A stretch of 64,000 nt of DNA from Rhizobium sp. NFR07 (lineage in GTDB: Bacteria > Pseudomonadota > Alphaproteobacteria > Rhizobiales > Rhizobiaceae): the NCBI RefSeq assembly GCF_900111905.1, contig NZ_FOKM01000002.1, positions 593,693-657,692 on the forward strand, read 5' to 3'. Positions 18,004 to 26,483 of this stretch are shown piece by piece (position 1 is the stretch's first letter; every line of letters begins with the position of its first letter). The notes beneath the pieces are model-generated. The model was not told the DNA's origin. It did no database searches and was given only the letters and a program-made list of their open reading frames with translations. The position numbers and the translations under genes were made by a program.

Positions 18004-19194
18004 CTAGATCGCGGCCAGCGCCTTGGCGAAATCGTCCAGGATGTCCTGGGCGTCTTCGATGCCTGCCGAGAAGCGTACTGTGCCCGGCGAGATGCCGAGT
18101 TCGGTGCGCGCTTCGTCCGTCAGGTTCTTGTGCGTCGTCGTGCCCGGATGGGTGATCAGGCTGCGGGTATCGCCGAGATTGTTGGAAATGGTCACCACTT
18201 CCAGCGCGTTCTGCAGCTTGAAGGCCGCTTCCTTGCCACCCTTCAGCTCGAAGCAGACCAGCGTCGAACCGCCGGTCATCTGCTTGGCGATGATGTCCGC
18301 CTGCGGATGATCCTTTCGGCCGGGATAGATGACCTTGGCGACCTGCGGCTGTTCGGCCAGGAAGTCCGCGATCTTGGAGGCGTTTTCCGTCTGCTGCGCA
18401 ACGCGCAGCGGCAGGGTCTCGAGCCCCTTGATCAGCGTCCAGGCGGTGAACGGCGACATGGCCGGGCCGGTATGGCGATAATAGTCCTGCAGATGCTCGG
18501 TGACCCACTCGCGGTCGGAGAGGATGACGCCGGCAAGGCTGCGGCCCTGGCCGTCGATATGCTTGGTCGCCGAATAGACGACCACATGCGCGCCGAGTTC
18601 CAGCGGTTTCTGGAAGAGCGGCGTGGCGAACACGTTGTCGACCACGACACGCGCGCCGATCTGGTTCGCGAGCGCAGCCACGCCGGCGATATCGATCACC
18701 TCGAGCGTCGGGTTGGTCGGGCTTTCCAGGAAGAACACCTTGGTATTCGGCTTGATCGCCTTTTCCCAGTTGGCGAGATCGCGGCCGTCGACCAGCGTGC
18801 ATTCGATGCCGTAGCGCGGTGCAAGCGTCTCGACCACCCAGCGGCAGGATCCGAACAGGGCGCGGGCGGCGACGATGTGGTCGCCGGCGCGAAGCTGGCA
18901 GAGCAGGGCGGCGGTGATGGCGGCCATGCCGGAGGCGGTGGCGCGGGCTTCTTCCGCACCTTCCAGCGCGCACATGCGCTTCTCGAACATGTCGTTGGTC
19001 GGGCTGCCGTAGCGGGCGTAGATATAGCCCTCGGTCTCTCCCTTGAACCGCGCCTCGGCGGATTCGGAAGAGTCGTAGGCGAAGCCTTGCGTCAGGTAGA
19101 TCGCTTCCGACATCTCGCCATATTGCGAGCGCAGCGTGCCGCCATGCACGAGCGTGGTTGCGGGACGCCAATTCTTGTTCGGGATCTTGCTCAT
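18004..19194 (-). CDS. metZ: O-succinylhomoserine sulfhydrylase
   Basis: 396 residues, PLP enzyme of direct sulfhydrylation: O-succinylhomoserine plus sulfide gives homocysteine. Cys/Met-metabolism family motifs are YARYGSPTNDMFEKR, ATASGMAA, the PLP-lysine YSATKHIDGQGR and the C-terminal SLGDTRSLITHPGTTTH-type loop, here as NLGDTRSLITHPG. The start is MSKIPNKNW with AAGGTGG upstream; the frame extends into the leader but that part is riboswitch. Expression is under a SAM-II riboswitch and a terminator hairpin just before the gene, so it should fall when S-adenosylmethionine is abundant. Confidence 0.95.
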   Translation of the reverse strand: MSKIPNKNWRPATTLVHGGTLRSQYGEMSEAIYLTQGFAYDSSESAEARFKGETEGYIYARYGSPTNDMFEKRMCALEGAEEARATASGMAAITAALLCQLRAGDHIVAARALFGSCRWVVETLAPRYGIECTLVDGRDLANWEKAIKPNTKVFFLESPTNPTLEVIDIAGVAALANQIGARVVVDNVFATPLFQKPLELGAHVVVYSATKHIDGQGRSLAGVILSDREWVTEHLQDYYRHTGPAMSPFTAWTLIKGLETLPLRVAQQTENASKIADFLAEQPQVAKVIYPGRKDHPQADIIAKQMTGGSTLVCFELKGGKEAAFKLQNALEVVTISNNLGDTRSLITHPGTTTHKNLTDEARTELGISPGTVRFSAGIEDAQDILDDFAKALAAI

Positions 19195-19216
19195 GTACTG
19201 ACCACCTTCGTGATAC

Positions 19217-19246
19217 AAAAAAACCGGTCGCAAAAGCAGACCGGTT
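19217..19246 (-). terminator. Intrinsic terminator in the metZ leader
   Basis: Minus strand: AACCGGTC, nine-base loop, GACCGGTT, then T-run (plus-strand A 19217-19223). It lies between the SAM-II aptamer and the metZ ribosome site. GACCGG at 19259-19254 can alternatively pair with the first arm, which would prevent the terminator. Confidence 0.8.
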
Positions 19247-19257
19247 CTGAACCCGGT

Positions 19258-19312
19258 CTTTTTAGCCACTTGTTTAACGTGGCTGCAAGCCGACCGGCCA
19301 AATCACCACGGG
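19258..19312 (-). promoter_or_regulatory. SAM-II (metA-motif) riboswitch
   Basis: Read on the minus strand, the conserved SAM-II blocks appear in order: CGTGGTGATTTGG, CTTGCAGCCACG, TTAAACAAG and GGCTAAAAAG. CGTGG pairs with CCACG as P1, and the 3' tail can form the pseudoknot with the P1 loop. This class is found upstream of metA, metX and metZ in Alphaproteobacteria and senses S-adenosylmethionine. About 60 bases separate it from the metZ ATG. Confidence 0.93.
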
Positions 19313-19320
19313 ATAACACT

Positions 19321-19349
19321 GCCTTAATCCCGCTCCGTGCTTGCGTCAA
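19321..19349 (-). promoter_or_regulatory. Promoter of metZ
   Basis: Minus strand TTGACG, 17-base spacer, TAAGGC. The expected start, near 19313, coincides with the 5' end of the SAM-II aptamer, which supports both calls. Confidence 0.6.
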
Positions 19350-19392
19350 CGGTCGCGATTTTGTTTTTGTGTTGCACTTGATATTCGGGACT

Positions 19393-20490
19393 ATGGCGAT
19401 GGACAGGACGACGGGAATTCTGGCGGACCGCGCGATTGCGGCGCTCTTCGATAGCGGACGGCTGAAAACCGAGCGGGAACTGGATAGTGACCAGATCCAG
19501 CCGGCAAGCCTAGACCTGCGCCTCGGTACCAAGGCCTATCGTGTCCGCGCGTCCTTCATGCCGGGTCCGAACAGCCTCGTCTCCGACAAGCTGGACCGGC
19601 TGAAATTGCATGTCGTGGACCTGTCCGAAGGCGCCGTTCTGGAAACCGGTTGCGTCTACATCGTGCCGCTGATGGAGCGCCTCGATCTGCCGGCAGACAT
19701 GTCGGCCTCGGCGAACCCGAAGAGCTCGACTGGCCGTCTCGACATCTTCACCCGCGTCATCACCGACTATGCGCAGGAATTCGACAAGATCCCGGCTGGC
19801 TATTCCGGGCCGCTTTATCTTGAGATTTCGCCGCGCACCTTCCCGATCGTCGTGCGCCAGGGCTCCCGCTTGTCGCAGATCCGCTTCCGCATCGGCAATG
19901 CGCTGCTGACCGAACCGGAACTGTTGAACCTGCACGAGACCGAAACGCTGGTTGCGGCTTCGAAGCCGAATGTCTCCGGCGGCGGTATCGCGCTCTCCAT
20001 CGATCTGGCCGGCGACAAGGACGGCCTGATCGGCTATCGCGGCAAGCACCACACCGCCGTCGTCGATGTCGACAAGAAGGCGCAGCACGACATATTCGAC
20101 TTCTGGGAGCCTCTCTACAGCCGCGGCCGCAACGAACTGATCCTCGATCCGGACGAGTTCTACATCCTCGTCTCCCGCGAGGCCGTGCATGTGCCGCCGC
20201 TCTACGCGGCCGAGATGACCCCCTTCGATCCGCTGGTTGGTGAATTCCGCGTCCACTATGCCGGCTTCTTCGACCCGGGCTTCGGCCACGAGGCAGCCGG
20301 CGGCCGCGGCAGCCGCGCCGTGCTCGAAGTGCGCAGTCACGAGGTGCCCTTCATCCTCGAAGACGCCCAGATCGTCGGCCGCCTCGTCTACGAGCACATG
20401 CTGGAGGCGCCGGGCGGGCTCTACGGCTCCGGCCTCGGCTCCAACTACCAGGCCCAGGGCCTGAAGCTCTCGAAGCATTTTCGCGGCTAA
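19393..20490 (+). CDS. 2'-deoxycytidine 5'-triphosphate deaminase-like protein
   Basis: 365 residues, about twice the length of E. coli Dcd (193), as in the alphaproteobacterial form with two dUTPase-like halves. First half: IQPASLDLRLG, NPKSSTGRLDIF (Arg of the Dcd SxxxR motif) and the catalytic-glutamate segment YSGPLYLEISP. Second half: GYRGKHHTAVVD and FDPGFGHEAAGGRGSRAVLEVRSHEVPF. Dcd makes dUTP from dCTP for thymidylate synthesis. The open frame continues far upstream (18001) but that part is antisense to metZ; ATG at 19393 gives the family N-terminus. Divergent from the metZ leader. Confidence 0.88.
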   Translation: MAMDRTTGILADRAIAALFDSGRLKTERELDSDQIQPASLDLRLGTKAYRVRASFMPGPNSLVSDKLDRLKLHVVDLSEGAVLETGCVYIVPLMERLDLPADMSASANPKSSTGRLDIFTRVITDYAQEFDKIPAGYSGPLYLEISPRTFPIVVRQGSRLSQIRFRIGNALLTEPELLNLHETETLVAASKPNVSGGGIALSIDLAGDKDGLIGYRGKHHTAVVDVDKKAQHDIFDFWEPLYSRGRNELILDPDEFYILVSREAVHVPPLYAAEMTPFDPLVGEFRVHYAGFFDPGFGHEAAGGRGSRAVLEVRSHEVPFILEDAQIVGRLVYEHMLEAPGGLYGSGLGSNYQAQGLKLSKHFRG

Positions 20491-20576
20491 ACCCTGTACG
20501 ATCGCGGCCTGCAAGATCAGATGCAGGCGGCGGCCTTGACAGAACCGGGTCGTTGCTGGAAACCTGCTTGGTACAG

Positions 20577-20650
20577 GCGGGTGTAGCTCAATGGTAGAGC
20601 AGCAGCTTCCCAAGCTGAATACGAGGGTTCGATTCCCTTCACCCGCTCCA
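20577..20650 (+). tRNA. tRNA-Gly (anticodon CCC)
   Basis: 74 nt with encoded CCA. Acceptor GCGGGTG pairs with CACCCGC; D-arm TAGCTCAATGGTAGAGCA; anticodon loop TTCCCAA gives CCC, reading GGG. The first anticodon-stem pair is a G-A mismatch. T-arm GAGGGTTCGATTCCCTT. Confidence 0.97.
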
Positions 20651-20706
20651 GCTATCCGTACAGACTGATACTAGAGTGCTGCTGACGGTCATACCGTCGA
20701 GCGGGA

Positions 20707-20738
20707 ACTCCTTCGCGAACCATCCGCCGCGAAGGAGT
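20707..20738. terminator. Hairpin between tRNA-Gly and the sugar isomerase gene
   Basis: ACTCCTTCGCG and CGCGAAGGAGT form a perfect 11-bp stem with a ten-base loop, lying 3' of both the tRNA and the convergent operon. A smaller hairpin (GACGGT, CAT, ACCGTC) precedes it at 20684. T-tracts are poor. Confidence 0.5.
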
Positions 20739-20753
20739 GCTTGTCTTGCAGCA

Positions 20754-21668
20754 TTATTCGGCGGCGATCGCCGTCTTGCCGGCATTGAGAGCCATCAGAT
20801 TTTTGGCGCGCTCAAGGCTTGCCGGCTGCTCTGCGTGGTAGCGGCGGCCGATTTCCATCATCAGGACCGTGTCCGGCAGGAAGGTCAGTTCGGAAAAGAT
20901 GTCTTCCCAGTCGATATCGCCCCAGCCGAGCGGCATATGCAGGTCACCGATGCCGAGGGCTGTGTTTTCCTGCGGGTGATAGGCCTTGTAGAAGGCCTGC
21001 GGGCGGCCGAACGAGTCATGCACATGAAGGTGTCCGGCAACCGGCGCCATGGCGCGCAGCTCGTCGCGGAAGTTCAGGCCGCGATAGGTGCTTTCGATAT
21101 AGGCGTGGCTGAAATCGATCAGCGCCACGAGATTGGGATGGTTGACCGCCTTCACCGTCTCGGCGACCTGGGTCGGCGTTTGGCGATACTGGCCGGGTTC
21201 GGTGGAGAAGATGTTCTCGAAGGCGATGCGCACGCCATAGGGCTTGCAGACTTCGGCAAGCTCGAACAGGGCCTCGCGCTCCCTGGCGTCGGCCTGCGCC
21301 CGCTCGTCGATCTGTTCGGCGCGCAGGTTGCCGCCGTGCTGCACGAGAATACGTGCGCCGATCCGGTCGCAGATCTGCGCCAGCGCCTTGGCGGCGTCGA
21401 TCTGGTAGCGGCAGGTCGTCGGGTCCATGAAATTGGAGGAAACGAGACCGTGCACGGTGTAGCGGAAATTAAACTGCTTGGTCAGGGCGACGAGGCGCGA
21501 AACGCGTTCCTCGATGATCCTGCCGCCGGCGATCAGGTCGAGGCTCGTCAGGCCGAGTTCGACCGTGTCGACGCCGATATCGGCCAGCACGCGCAGTTCC
21601 TGCTCGAGGCTGGCGATTTCCCCGTCTTCCGAACCGGCATTGAAGCCGGTGGCGATGATATTACCCAT
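20754..21668 (-). CDS. Sugar phosphate isomerase/epimerase (xylose isomerase-like TIM barrel)
   Basis: 304 residues, AP-endonuclease-2/xylose-isomerase-like TIM barrel. The four expected metal ligands are visible in order: Glu in RIAFENIF, Asp/His in ALIDFSHAYIES, His in AGHLHVHDSFGR and Glu in VLMMEIGRRY. Such enzymes isomerise or epimerise sugars, inositols or keto-sugars; the substrate is not predictable. Start at MGNIIATGFNAG, preceded by GGGAGAG. It is the last gene of the ABC importer operon, 16 bases after the GDPD gene, so it probably handles a sugar released by that enzyme. Confidence 0.88.
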   Translation of the reverse strand: MGNIIATGFNAGSEDGEIASLEQELRVLADIGVDTVELGLTSLDLIAGGRIIEERVSRLVALTKQFNFRYTVHGLVSSNFMDPTTCRYQIDAAKALAQICDRIGARILVQHGGNLRAEQIDERAQADAREREALFELAEVCKPYGVRIAFENIFSTEPGQYRQTPTQVAETVKAVNHPNLVALIDFSHAYIESTYRGLNFRDELRAMAPVAGHLHVHDSFGRPQAFYKAYHPQENTALGIGDLHMPLGWGDIDWEDIFSELTFLPDTVLMMEIGRRYHAEQPASLERAKNLMALNAGKTAIAAE

Positions 21669-21684
21669 TGTCTGTCTCTCCCTG

Positions 21685-22449
21685 TCAGGCCGGTTCACGG
21701 TGCGATTGAATGTTGTGGCGCAGTTTCAGTGCGAGGTCCGGGCTGTCGGAGGTCAGGTGGCCGATGCCGCGCTCCAGCCAGGGCAGCATCAGTGCCTCCT
21801 CGTTCAGTGTCCAGACGCAAAGCCGCTCCAGCGGCAGTTTTGCGGTGATCAGATCCCACTCGGCGGCCATCAGTTCGTGATGGATGGCAACGATCGCTGC
21901 GAGACCCTCGACATTGTCCAGGAAGGTCTCAAGGCCGCCCTGCTTCGCTGCCCATTCGGCATTGACCGAGACGAGGCGGGCAATGTTTGGCGCGACGCGG
22001 CGGCATTCTTCCAGCACGGTCACGTCGAAGGAGGTCAGGTGGCAGCGGTCGGCCAAGCCGAAGCGCTCGATCTCGGCGACGACCTTTTCGGTGATGCCCG
22101 GATAGGGCTGCTTCGCCGCATCCGATTTGATCTCGACATGCAGTTGCTTGCCGTCCTTTTCGGCCAATACGGCCAGCACATCGGCAAGCGTCGGCACGGT
22201 GTCGGCCGTGCCTTCCAGATGCGTTTCGCCGCGCATGTCAGGCGTCAGTACACGCACTTCGCCGGTCTTGTCCGTCGTGCGGTCCAGCGTCGCATCGTGG
22301 ATGACGATGAGCTCGCCGGCATCGGTGAGGTGCACGTCGAATTCCACCGCGTCGACGTCCAGCGCCAGCACGTTGCGGAAACCGGTCAGCGAGTTTTCCG
22401 GCCAGATGTTGCGGGCGCCGCGATGGCCGGTGATCTTTGTCTTCGTCAT
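21685..22449 (-). CDS. Glycerophosphodiester phosphodiesterase-family enzyme (cytosolic)
   Basis: 254 residues without signal peptide. GDPD catalytic motifs are complete: HRGARNIWPENS (catalytic His, metal Glu), VEFDVHLTDAG and VIHDATLDRTTD (second His), with further ligands in LHVEIKSD and a C-terminal VWTLNEE typical of UgpQ-like enzymes. The family hydrolyses phosphodiesters to an alcohol and a phosphomonoester. GAGGA lies upstream of ATG. It sits inside an operon for a peptide-class ABC importer, as AccF does in agrocinopine operons, so a sugar phosphodiester is as plausible a substrate as a glycerophosphodiester. Confidence 0.92.
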   Translation of the reverse strand: MTKTKITGHRGARNIWPENSLTGFRNVLALDVDAVEFDVHLTDAGELIVIHDATLDRTTDKTGEVRVLTPDMRGETHLEGTADTVPTLADVLAVLAEKDGKQLHVEIKSDAAKQPYPGITEKVVAEIERFGLADRCHLTSFDVTVLEECRRVAPNIARLVSVNAEWAAKQGGLETFLDNVEGLAAIVAIHHELMAAEWDLITAKLPLERLCVWTLNEEALMLPWLERGIGHLTSDSPDLALKLRHNIQSHREPA

Positions 22450-22478
22450 GCGAAATATCCTCAGGGAATGAAGAGAGA

Positions 22479-23360
22479 TTATCGAAGGGTGGGGTCGAGC
22501 TTGTCGCGCAGCCAGTCGCCGACGAGCGAGATGGAAAGCGTCGTCATCATGATCACGAAGGCGGGCGCCAGCATGATCCACGGTGCGCGCGTCAGGTATT
22601 CGCGGCCGAAGCCCACCATGTTGCCGAGGCTGGTTTCCGGCGGCTGCACGCCGAGACCGAGGAAGGAGAGCCCGCTTTCCATCAGGATGATTTCCGGGAA
22701 GGTAAGCGTCATCGACACGATCAGCGTCGAGGCGACGTTGGGCAGGATATGCTTCATGTAGACGCGCATCGGTGTTGCACCGAGCTGCACCACGGCCGAG
22801 GCATAGCCTTGTGCGCTTGCCGAGATGGCGAGACCGCGGGCGATACGGGCGTAACGTTCCCAACCATAGAAACCCATCAGGCCGATCAGCAGCGGCATGG
22901 ACGAGCCGAAGAAGGCGAGAACCGCCAGTGACATGATGAGGAAGGGGAGTGCGGCCTGGAAATCGGCCAGAACGAGCACGAAATGCTCGACAGCGCCGCG
23001 GAATTTTGCCGCCGCAAAGCCGAGTGCCGTGCCGAAGACGGCGGAGATGATCGTCGCGCCGAAGGCGATCGCCAGCGACACGCGGATCGACTGGATGAGA
23101 CGCGAAAGCACGTCACGGCCGAGTTCGTCGGTGCCGAGCAGATGCAACGGATGGCCCGGCATCGACAGGCGGGCGCGAAGATCCATGGCTGTGATGCCAT
23201 AGGGCCGGATCAGGTCGGCGAAGAAGGCGACGAACACCATGGCGGCGAGCCAGAAGATGCCGAGGCCGACGGAGAAGGGCACTTTGCGCACCTGCTTGAT
23301 GAAGCGGGTGAAGAGCGGAAGTTCGGGTGATTGCGGGCGGGTGGCGTCTACGATGGTCAT
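22479..23360 (-). CDS. ABC transporter permease, DppC/OppC type
   Basis: 293 residues, inner-membrane permease of the peptide/opine/nickel class. N-terminal first helix (about 28-50), then the OppC-like loop HLLGTDELGRDVLSRLIQSIRVSL, several helices and the EAA coupling motif (YASAVVQLGATPMRVYMKHILPN region). Start codon ATG at 23360 with AGGAGGA just upstream. 14 bases separate it from the upstream permease gene. Confidence 0.93.
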   Translation of the reverse strand: MTIVDATRPQSPELPLFTRFIKQVRKVPFSVGLGIFWLAAMVFVAFFADLIRPYGITAMDLRARLSMPGHPLHLLGTDELGRDVLSRLIQSIRVSLAIAFGATIISAVFGTALGFAAAKFRGAVEHFVLVLADFQAALPFLIMSLAVLAFFGSSMPLLIGLMGFYGWERYARIARGLAISASAQGYASAVVQLGATPMRVYMKHILPNVASTLIVSMTLTFPEIILMESGLSFLGLGVQPPETSLGNMVGFGREYLTRAPWIMLAPAFVIMMTTLSISLVGDWLRDKLDPTLR

Positions 23361-23374
23361 GGTCGTCCTCCTCC

Positions 23375-24301
23375 TTAGTGAGCGCTCTGGGCGCGAAGCC
23401 GGGGATCGAGCCAGCCGTAGAGCAGGTCGACGATCAGGTTGGAGACGACCATGGTGGCGGCGATCATCAGCAGGATGCACTGGACGACCGCGAGGTCGCG
23501 GTTGGTGACGGAGACCACCAGCAGGCGGCCGATGCCCGGCCAGGAGAAGATCGATTCCACCACCACGGCGCCGGCAATCAGCGAACCGACCATGAAGCCG
23601 ACGATGGTGACGATCGGCACGGCGGCGTTCGGCAGCGCATGGCGCCAGACGACGTCCTGCCACGGCATGCCCTTGGCCGACGCCGTGCGGATATAGGGCT
23701 GGCCCATCACCTCGATCATCGCGCTACGCGAAAAACGGGCGAGGATGCCGATGCCGCCGATGCTCATCGTCAGCGTCGGCAGGATGCCGTGCTGCCAGGT
23801 ATCCTGCCCGCCGGAGGGTAAGAGGCCGAGCGTGATCGAGAAGATCAGCACGAGCAGCAGGCCCATGACGAAGGAAGGGATGGTGAAGCCGAAGATGGCG
23901 GCGAGGATCACGCCGCGATCGACCGCGCTCTGGCGGTGCAGGGCGGCATAGACGCCGGCCGGAATACCGATCACGACCTTGAGGAACAGCGCCGGAATGG
24001 TCAGCTGAAGGGTCGCCGGTATGCGGTCGATGACGAGCTGCATGGCCGACGCCTTGTCGCGCATCGAGACGCCGAAATCGCCGGTGAAGATCGCCTTGAT
24101 ATAGGCGAGATACTGGATCCACAGCGGCTGGTCGAGGCCCCAGGCCTTGCGGAAGGCATCGACGGATTCCTGCGGCACGTCGGGGCCGAGCATGACCTGG
24201 GCCGGATCGCCCGACATGCGCAGCACGACGAAGGCGAAGGTCAGCACCGCGAGAATGGTGATCAGCGCGCGCAGGAGGCGGATGGAAACGAAACGAAGCA
24301 T
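23375..24301 (-). CDS. ABC transporter permease, DppB/OppB type
   Basis: 308 residues. The N-terminal helix RLLRALITILAVLTFAFVVL and the following GDPAQVMLG are typical of DppB; the periplasmic stretch WGLDQPLWIQYLAYIKAIFTGDFGVS and the EAA loop TASAKGMPWQDVVWRHALPN confirm it. It should pair with the 22479 permease and the two ATPases upstream. Confidence 0.94.
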   Translation of the reverse strand: MLRFVSIRLLRALITILAVLTFAFVVLRMSGDPAQVMLGPDVPQESVDAFRKAWGLDQPLWIQYLAYIKAIFTGDFGVSMRDKASAMQLVIDRIPATLQLTIPALFLKVVIGIPAGVYAALHRQSAVDRGVILAAIFGFTIPSFVMGLLLVLIFSITLGLLPSGGQDTWQHGILPTLTMSIGGIGILARFSRSAMIEVMGQPYIRTASAKGMPWQDVVWRHALPNAAVPIVTIVGFMVGSLIAGAVVVESIFSWPGIGRLLVVSVTNRDLAVVQCILLMIAATMVVSNLIVDLLYGWLDPRLRAQSAH

Positions 24302-24315
24302 CTTCTGGGCGCTCC

Positions 24316-25302
24316 TTATGCTGCGACGGGCTGGTCGACGCCGGCCACCATGTGGCAGGCGGCGGTGCGGCCATCCGCGACCTGGCGAAGCGGCGGCACG
24401 CTGCTGCGGCAGATATCGGCCGCCAGCGGGCAGCGTGGATGGAAGGCGCAGCCGGACGGGCGGTTGGCCGGGTTCGGCGGCTCGCCCTGCAGGATGACGC
24501 GGCCCTTGAGCGGCTTGCCCGGCACCGGCACGCTGGAAACCAGCGCCTTGGTATAGGGATGCAGCGGCGAGGCGAAGATCACGTCGGAGGACGCTTCCTC
24601 GACGATGCGGCCGAGATACATCACCGCCACCCGGTCGGCGATGTTGCGCACCACCTTCAGGTCGTGGCTGATGAACACCATGGCGATACGGTTATTCTCT
24701 TGCAGGTCGCGCAGCATGTTGACGACCTGCGCCTGGATAGACACGTCGAGCGCCGAGACCGGTTCGTCGCAGACGAGCAGTTTCGGTCGCGCGGCAAGGG
24801 CACGGGCGATGACTGCACGCTGGCGCTGGCCGCCGGAAAGCTCGTGGGGATAACGATCGGCCTGATCGGGACGCAGGCCGACAGCGGCCATCAGTTCGGC
24901 CACGCGGGTGGCGCGATGTTCCTTCGGCACCAGCTTGTGGATCGCAAGCGGCTCGGCGATCTGTTCGGCGATCGTCAGGCGACGGTCGAGTGCTGCCAGC
25001 GGGTCCTGGTAGACGAGCTGCATTCTGGCCCTGAGCGCCCGCCATTCCGGCGTACCGAGCTTCGGCATCGGTTGGCCTTCGAAAAAGGTCTCACCTTCCT
25101 GCGGCGGATCGATGCCGAGCAGCATGCGCCCGAGCGTCGACTTGCCGGATCCGGATTCGCCGACGATGCCGAGCGTCTCGCCCGGCATGACGGTCAGGTT
25201 GATCCCGTCGACTGCCCGCACCGGCGTCACCTTGCCGAACATGCCCTGGCGCGTCTCGTAAGTCCTTACCAGCTCTTTCGCTTCGATCAGGGGAGCGGTC
25301 AC
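24316..25302 (-). CDS. ABC transporter ATP-binding protein, DppF/OppF type
   Basis: 328 residues. Walker A GESGSGKST, signature LSGGQRQRAVIARAL, Walker B LLVCDEPVSALDV and the C-terminal oligopeptide-type extension (GCAFHPRCPLAADIC), which in relatives can carry an iron-sulfur cluster. GTG 25302 is chosen because it overlaps the upstream stop (GTGA), giving tight translational coupling; an ATG at 25323 is possible. Confidence 0.92.
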   Translation of the reverse strand: MTAPLIEAKELVRTYETRQGMFGKVTPVRAVDGINLTVMPGETLGIVGESGSGKSTLGRMLLGIDPPQEGETFFEGQPMPKLGTPEWRALRARMQLVYQDPLAALDRRLTIAEQIAEPLAIHKLVPKEHRATRVAELMAAVGLRPDQADRYPHELSGGQRQRAVIARALAARPKLLVCDEPVSALDVSIQAQVVNMLRDLQENNRIAMVFISHDLKVVRNIADRVAVMYLGRIVEEASSDVIFASPLHPYTKALVSSVPVPGKPLKGRVILQGEPPNPANRPSGCAFHPRCPLAADICRSSVPPLRQVADGRTAACHMVAGVDQPVAA

Positions 25303-26309
25303 GATGCGGTCTCCAATAAGCATGTCTCGGTCTGACGGGTCTCATCGGATGAATTCAGGCCCACCGGGTGGAAGCAGGACAGAAGCCGGCCGTCGCCCAT
25401 CGACAAAAGCTCCGGCCGGCGGGTGCGACAGTCGACGGCGGCATGCGAACAGCGGGGCGAAAAGGCGCACCCTTCCGGCAGATGGCGCGGATTGGGCACC
25501 GTGCCGGGAATGGGGATCAGCCGCTCACGCGGGCCATCGAGCCGTGGAATGGCGTCGAACAGGCCGCGCGTATAGGGATGCTGCGGATTGTCGAACAGCG
25601 CCTCGATCGTACCCTGCTCGACGATGCGGCCGGCATACATGACGCAGGCGCGTTCGCAGACCTGGGAAACGGCGCCGAGATCATGGCTGATGAAGATCGT
25701 CGCCATGCCGGTCTCGGCGCGAAGTTCGATCAAGAGGTCGAGGATCTGTGCCTGGATCGTCGCGTCGAGCGCCGTCGTCGGCTCGTCGGCGACCAGCAGA
25801 TCGGGCTCGCCGGCAAGCGCCATCGCGATCATCAGGCGCTGGCACTGGCCACCGGAAAATTCATGCGGGAAGAGGTCGAAGCGACGGCGAGCGTCGGGAA
25901 TGCCGACCATGTCGAGCAGCCTGAGCGCCTCGGCTTTCGCCGCCGCGCCGAGAAGGCCGCGATGGATGGCGAGCGCCTCGGTGATTTGCCGGCCGATCCG
26001 CAGGACGGGATTGAGCGAGCTCGATGGATCCTGGAAGATCATCGCGATACGCTTGCCGCGCACGCCTTCGAGAACCGTCCGGGCTTGCCCAAGGATTTCC
26101 TGGCCGTCGACGCGCACGGATCCGGAGATCGTCGCCTTGCCGGGCAGGAGGCCGAGTGCGGCAAGCCATGTCACGGATTTTCCGCAGCCGGATTCGCCGA
26201 CAAGGCCGATCGCCTCGCCTCGGGCCACGTCGAGATCGATGCCGTGCAGGACCTTGACACCGTCGAAAGCGACCTTGAGATCGCGCAGTTCCACGAGATT
26301 GGAAGCCAT
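25299..26309 (-). CDS. ABC transporter ATP-binding protein, DppD/OppD type
   Basis: 336 residues. Walker A GESGCGKSV, signature FSGGQCQRLMIAMAL, Walker B LLVADEPTTALDA and the oligopeptide C-terminal motif GCAFSPRCSHAAVDC. First ATPase of the pair and coupled by overlap to the next gene. It is separated from the binding-protein gene by 174 bases containing a hairpin and a rhizobial repeat. Confidence 0.94.
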   Translation of the reverse strand: MASNLVELRDLKVAFDGVKVLHGIDLDVARGEAIGLVGESGCGKSVTWLAALGLLPGKATISGSVRVDGQEILGQARTVLEGVRGKRIAMIFQDPSSSLNPVLRIGRQITEALAIHRGLLGAAAKAEALRLLDMVGIPDARRRFDLFPHEFSGGQCQRLMIAMALAGEPDLLVADEPTTALDATIQAQILDLLIELRAETGMATIFISHDLGAVSQVCERACVMYAGRIVEQGTIEALFDNPQHPYTRGLFDAIPRLDGPRERLIPIPGTVPNPRHLPEGCAFSPRCSHAAVDCRTRRPELLSMGDGRLLSCFHPVGLNSSDETRQTETCLLETAS

Positions 26310-26326
26310 CGGAGCTCATCTCCATT

Positions 26327-26434
26327 TCTAGAGCAGTTCCAGCAAAAGTGCGAAGCGGTTTTGCGTCCGGAACTGCGTCAAATCAACGAGATAGAGTGGG
26401 TTCGCGATTCGGAGAAAAGCGGAACTACTCTAGA
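26327..26434. repeat. Rhizobial palindromic intergenic element (RIME-like)
   Basis: The element begins CTAGAGCAGTTCC and ends GGAACTACTCTAG, giving imperfect inverted ends over about 106 bases. The interior has AGTGCGAAGCGGTTTTGCGT and a nearby palindromic CCGGAACTGCGT. This type of mosaic repeat is common in Rhizobium and Agrobacterium intergenic regions. It lies inside the operon between the binding protein and the first ATPase. Confidence 0.75.
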
Positions 26435-26442
26435 ATAGAAGA

Positions 26443-26468
26443 CGCCGGCCGCTTGGGGGCGGCCGGCG
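26443..26468 (-). terminator. Hairpin after the solute-binding-protein gene
   Basis: CGCCGGCCGC and GCGGCCGGCG form a perfect 10-bp stem, six-base loop, 15 bases after the stop; minus-strand TCTTCTATTCT follows. Likely a leaky terminator or processing site that keeps the binding protein in excess over the transporter core. Confidence 0.55.
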
Positions 26469-26483
26469 CGGGATCGAACGTGC

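Noticed and set aside
18001..20490. Open frame of 829 codons on the plus strand
   Set aside because: Only the part from 19393 is the dCTP-deaminase-like gene; the first 460 codons are antisense to metZ and its riboswitch.
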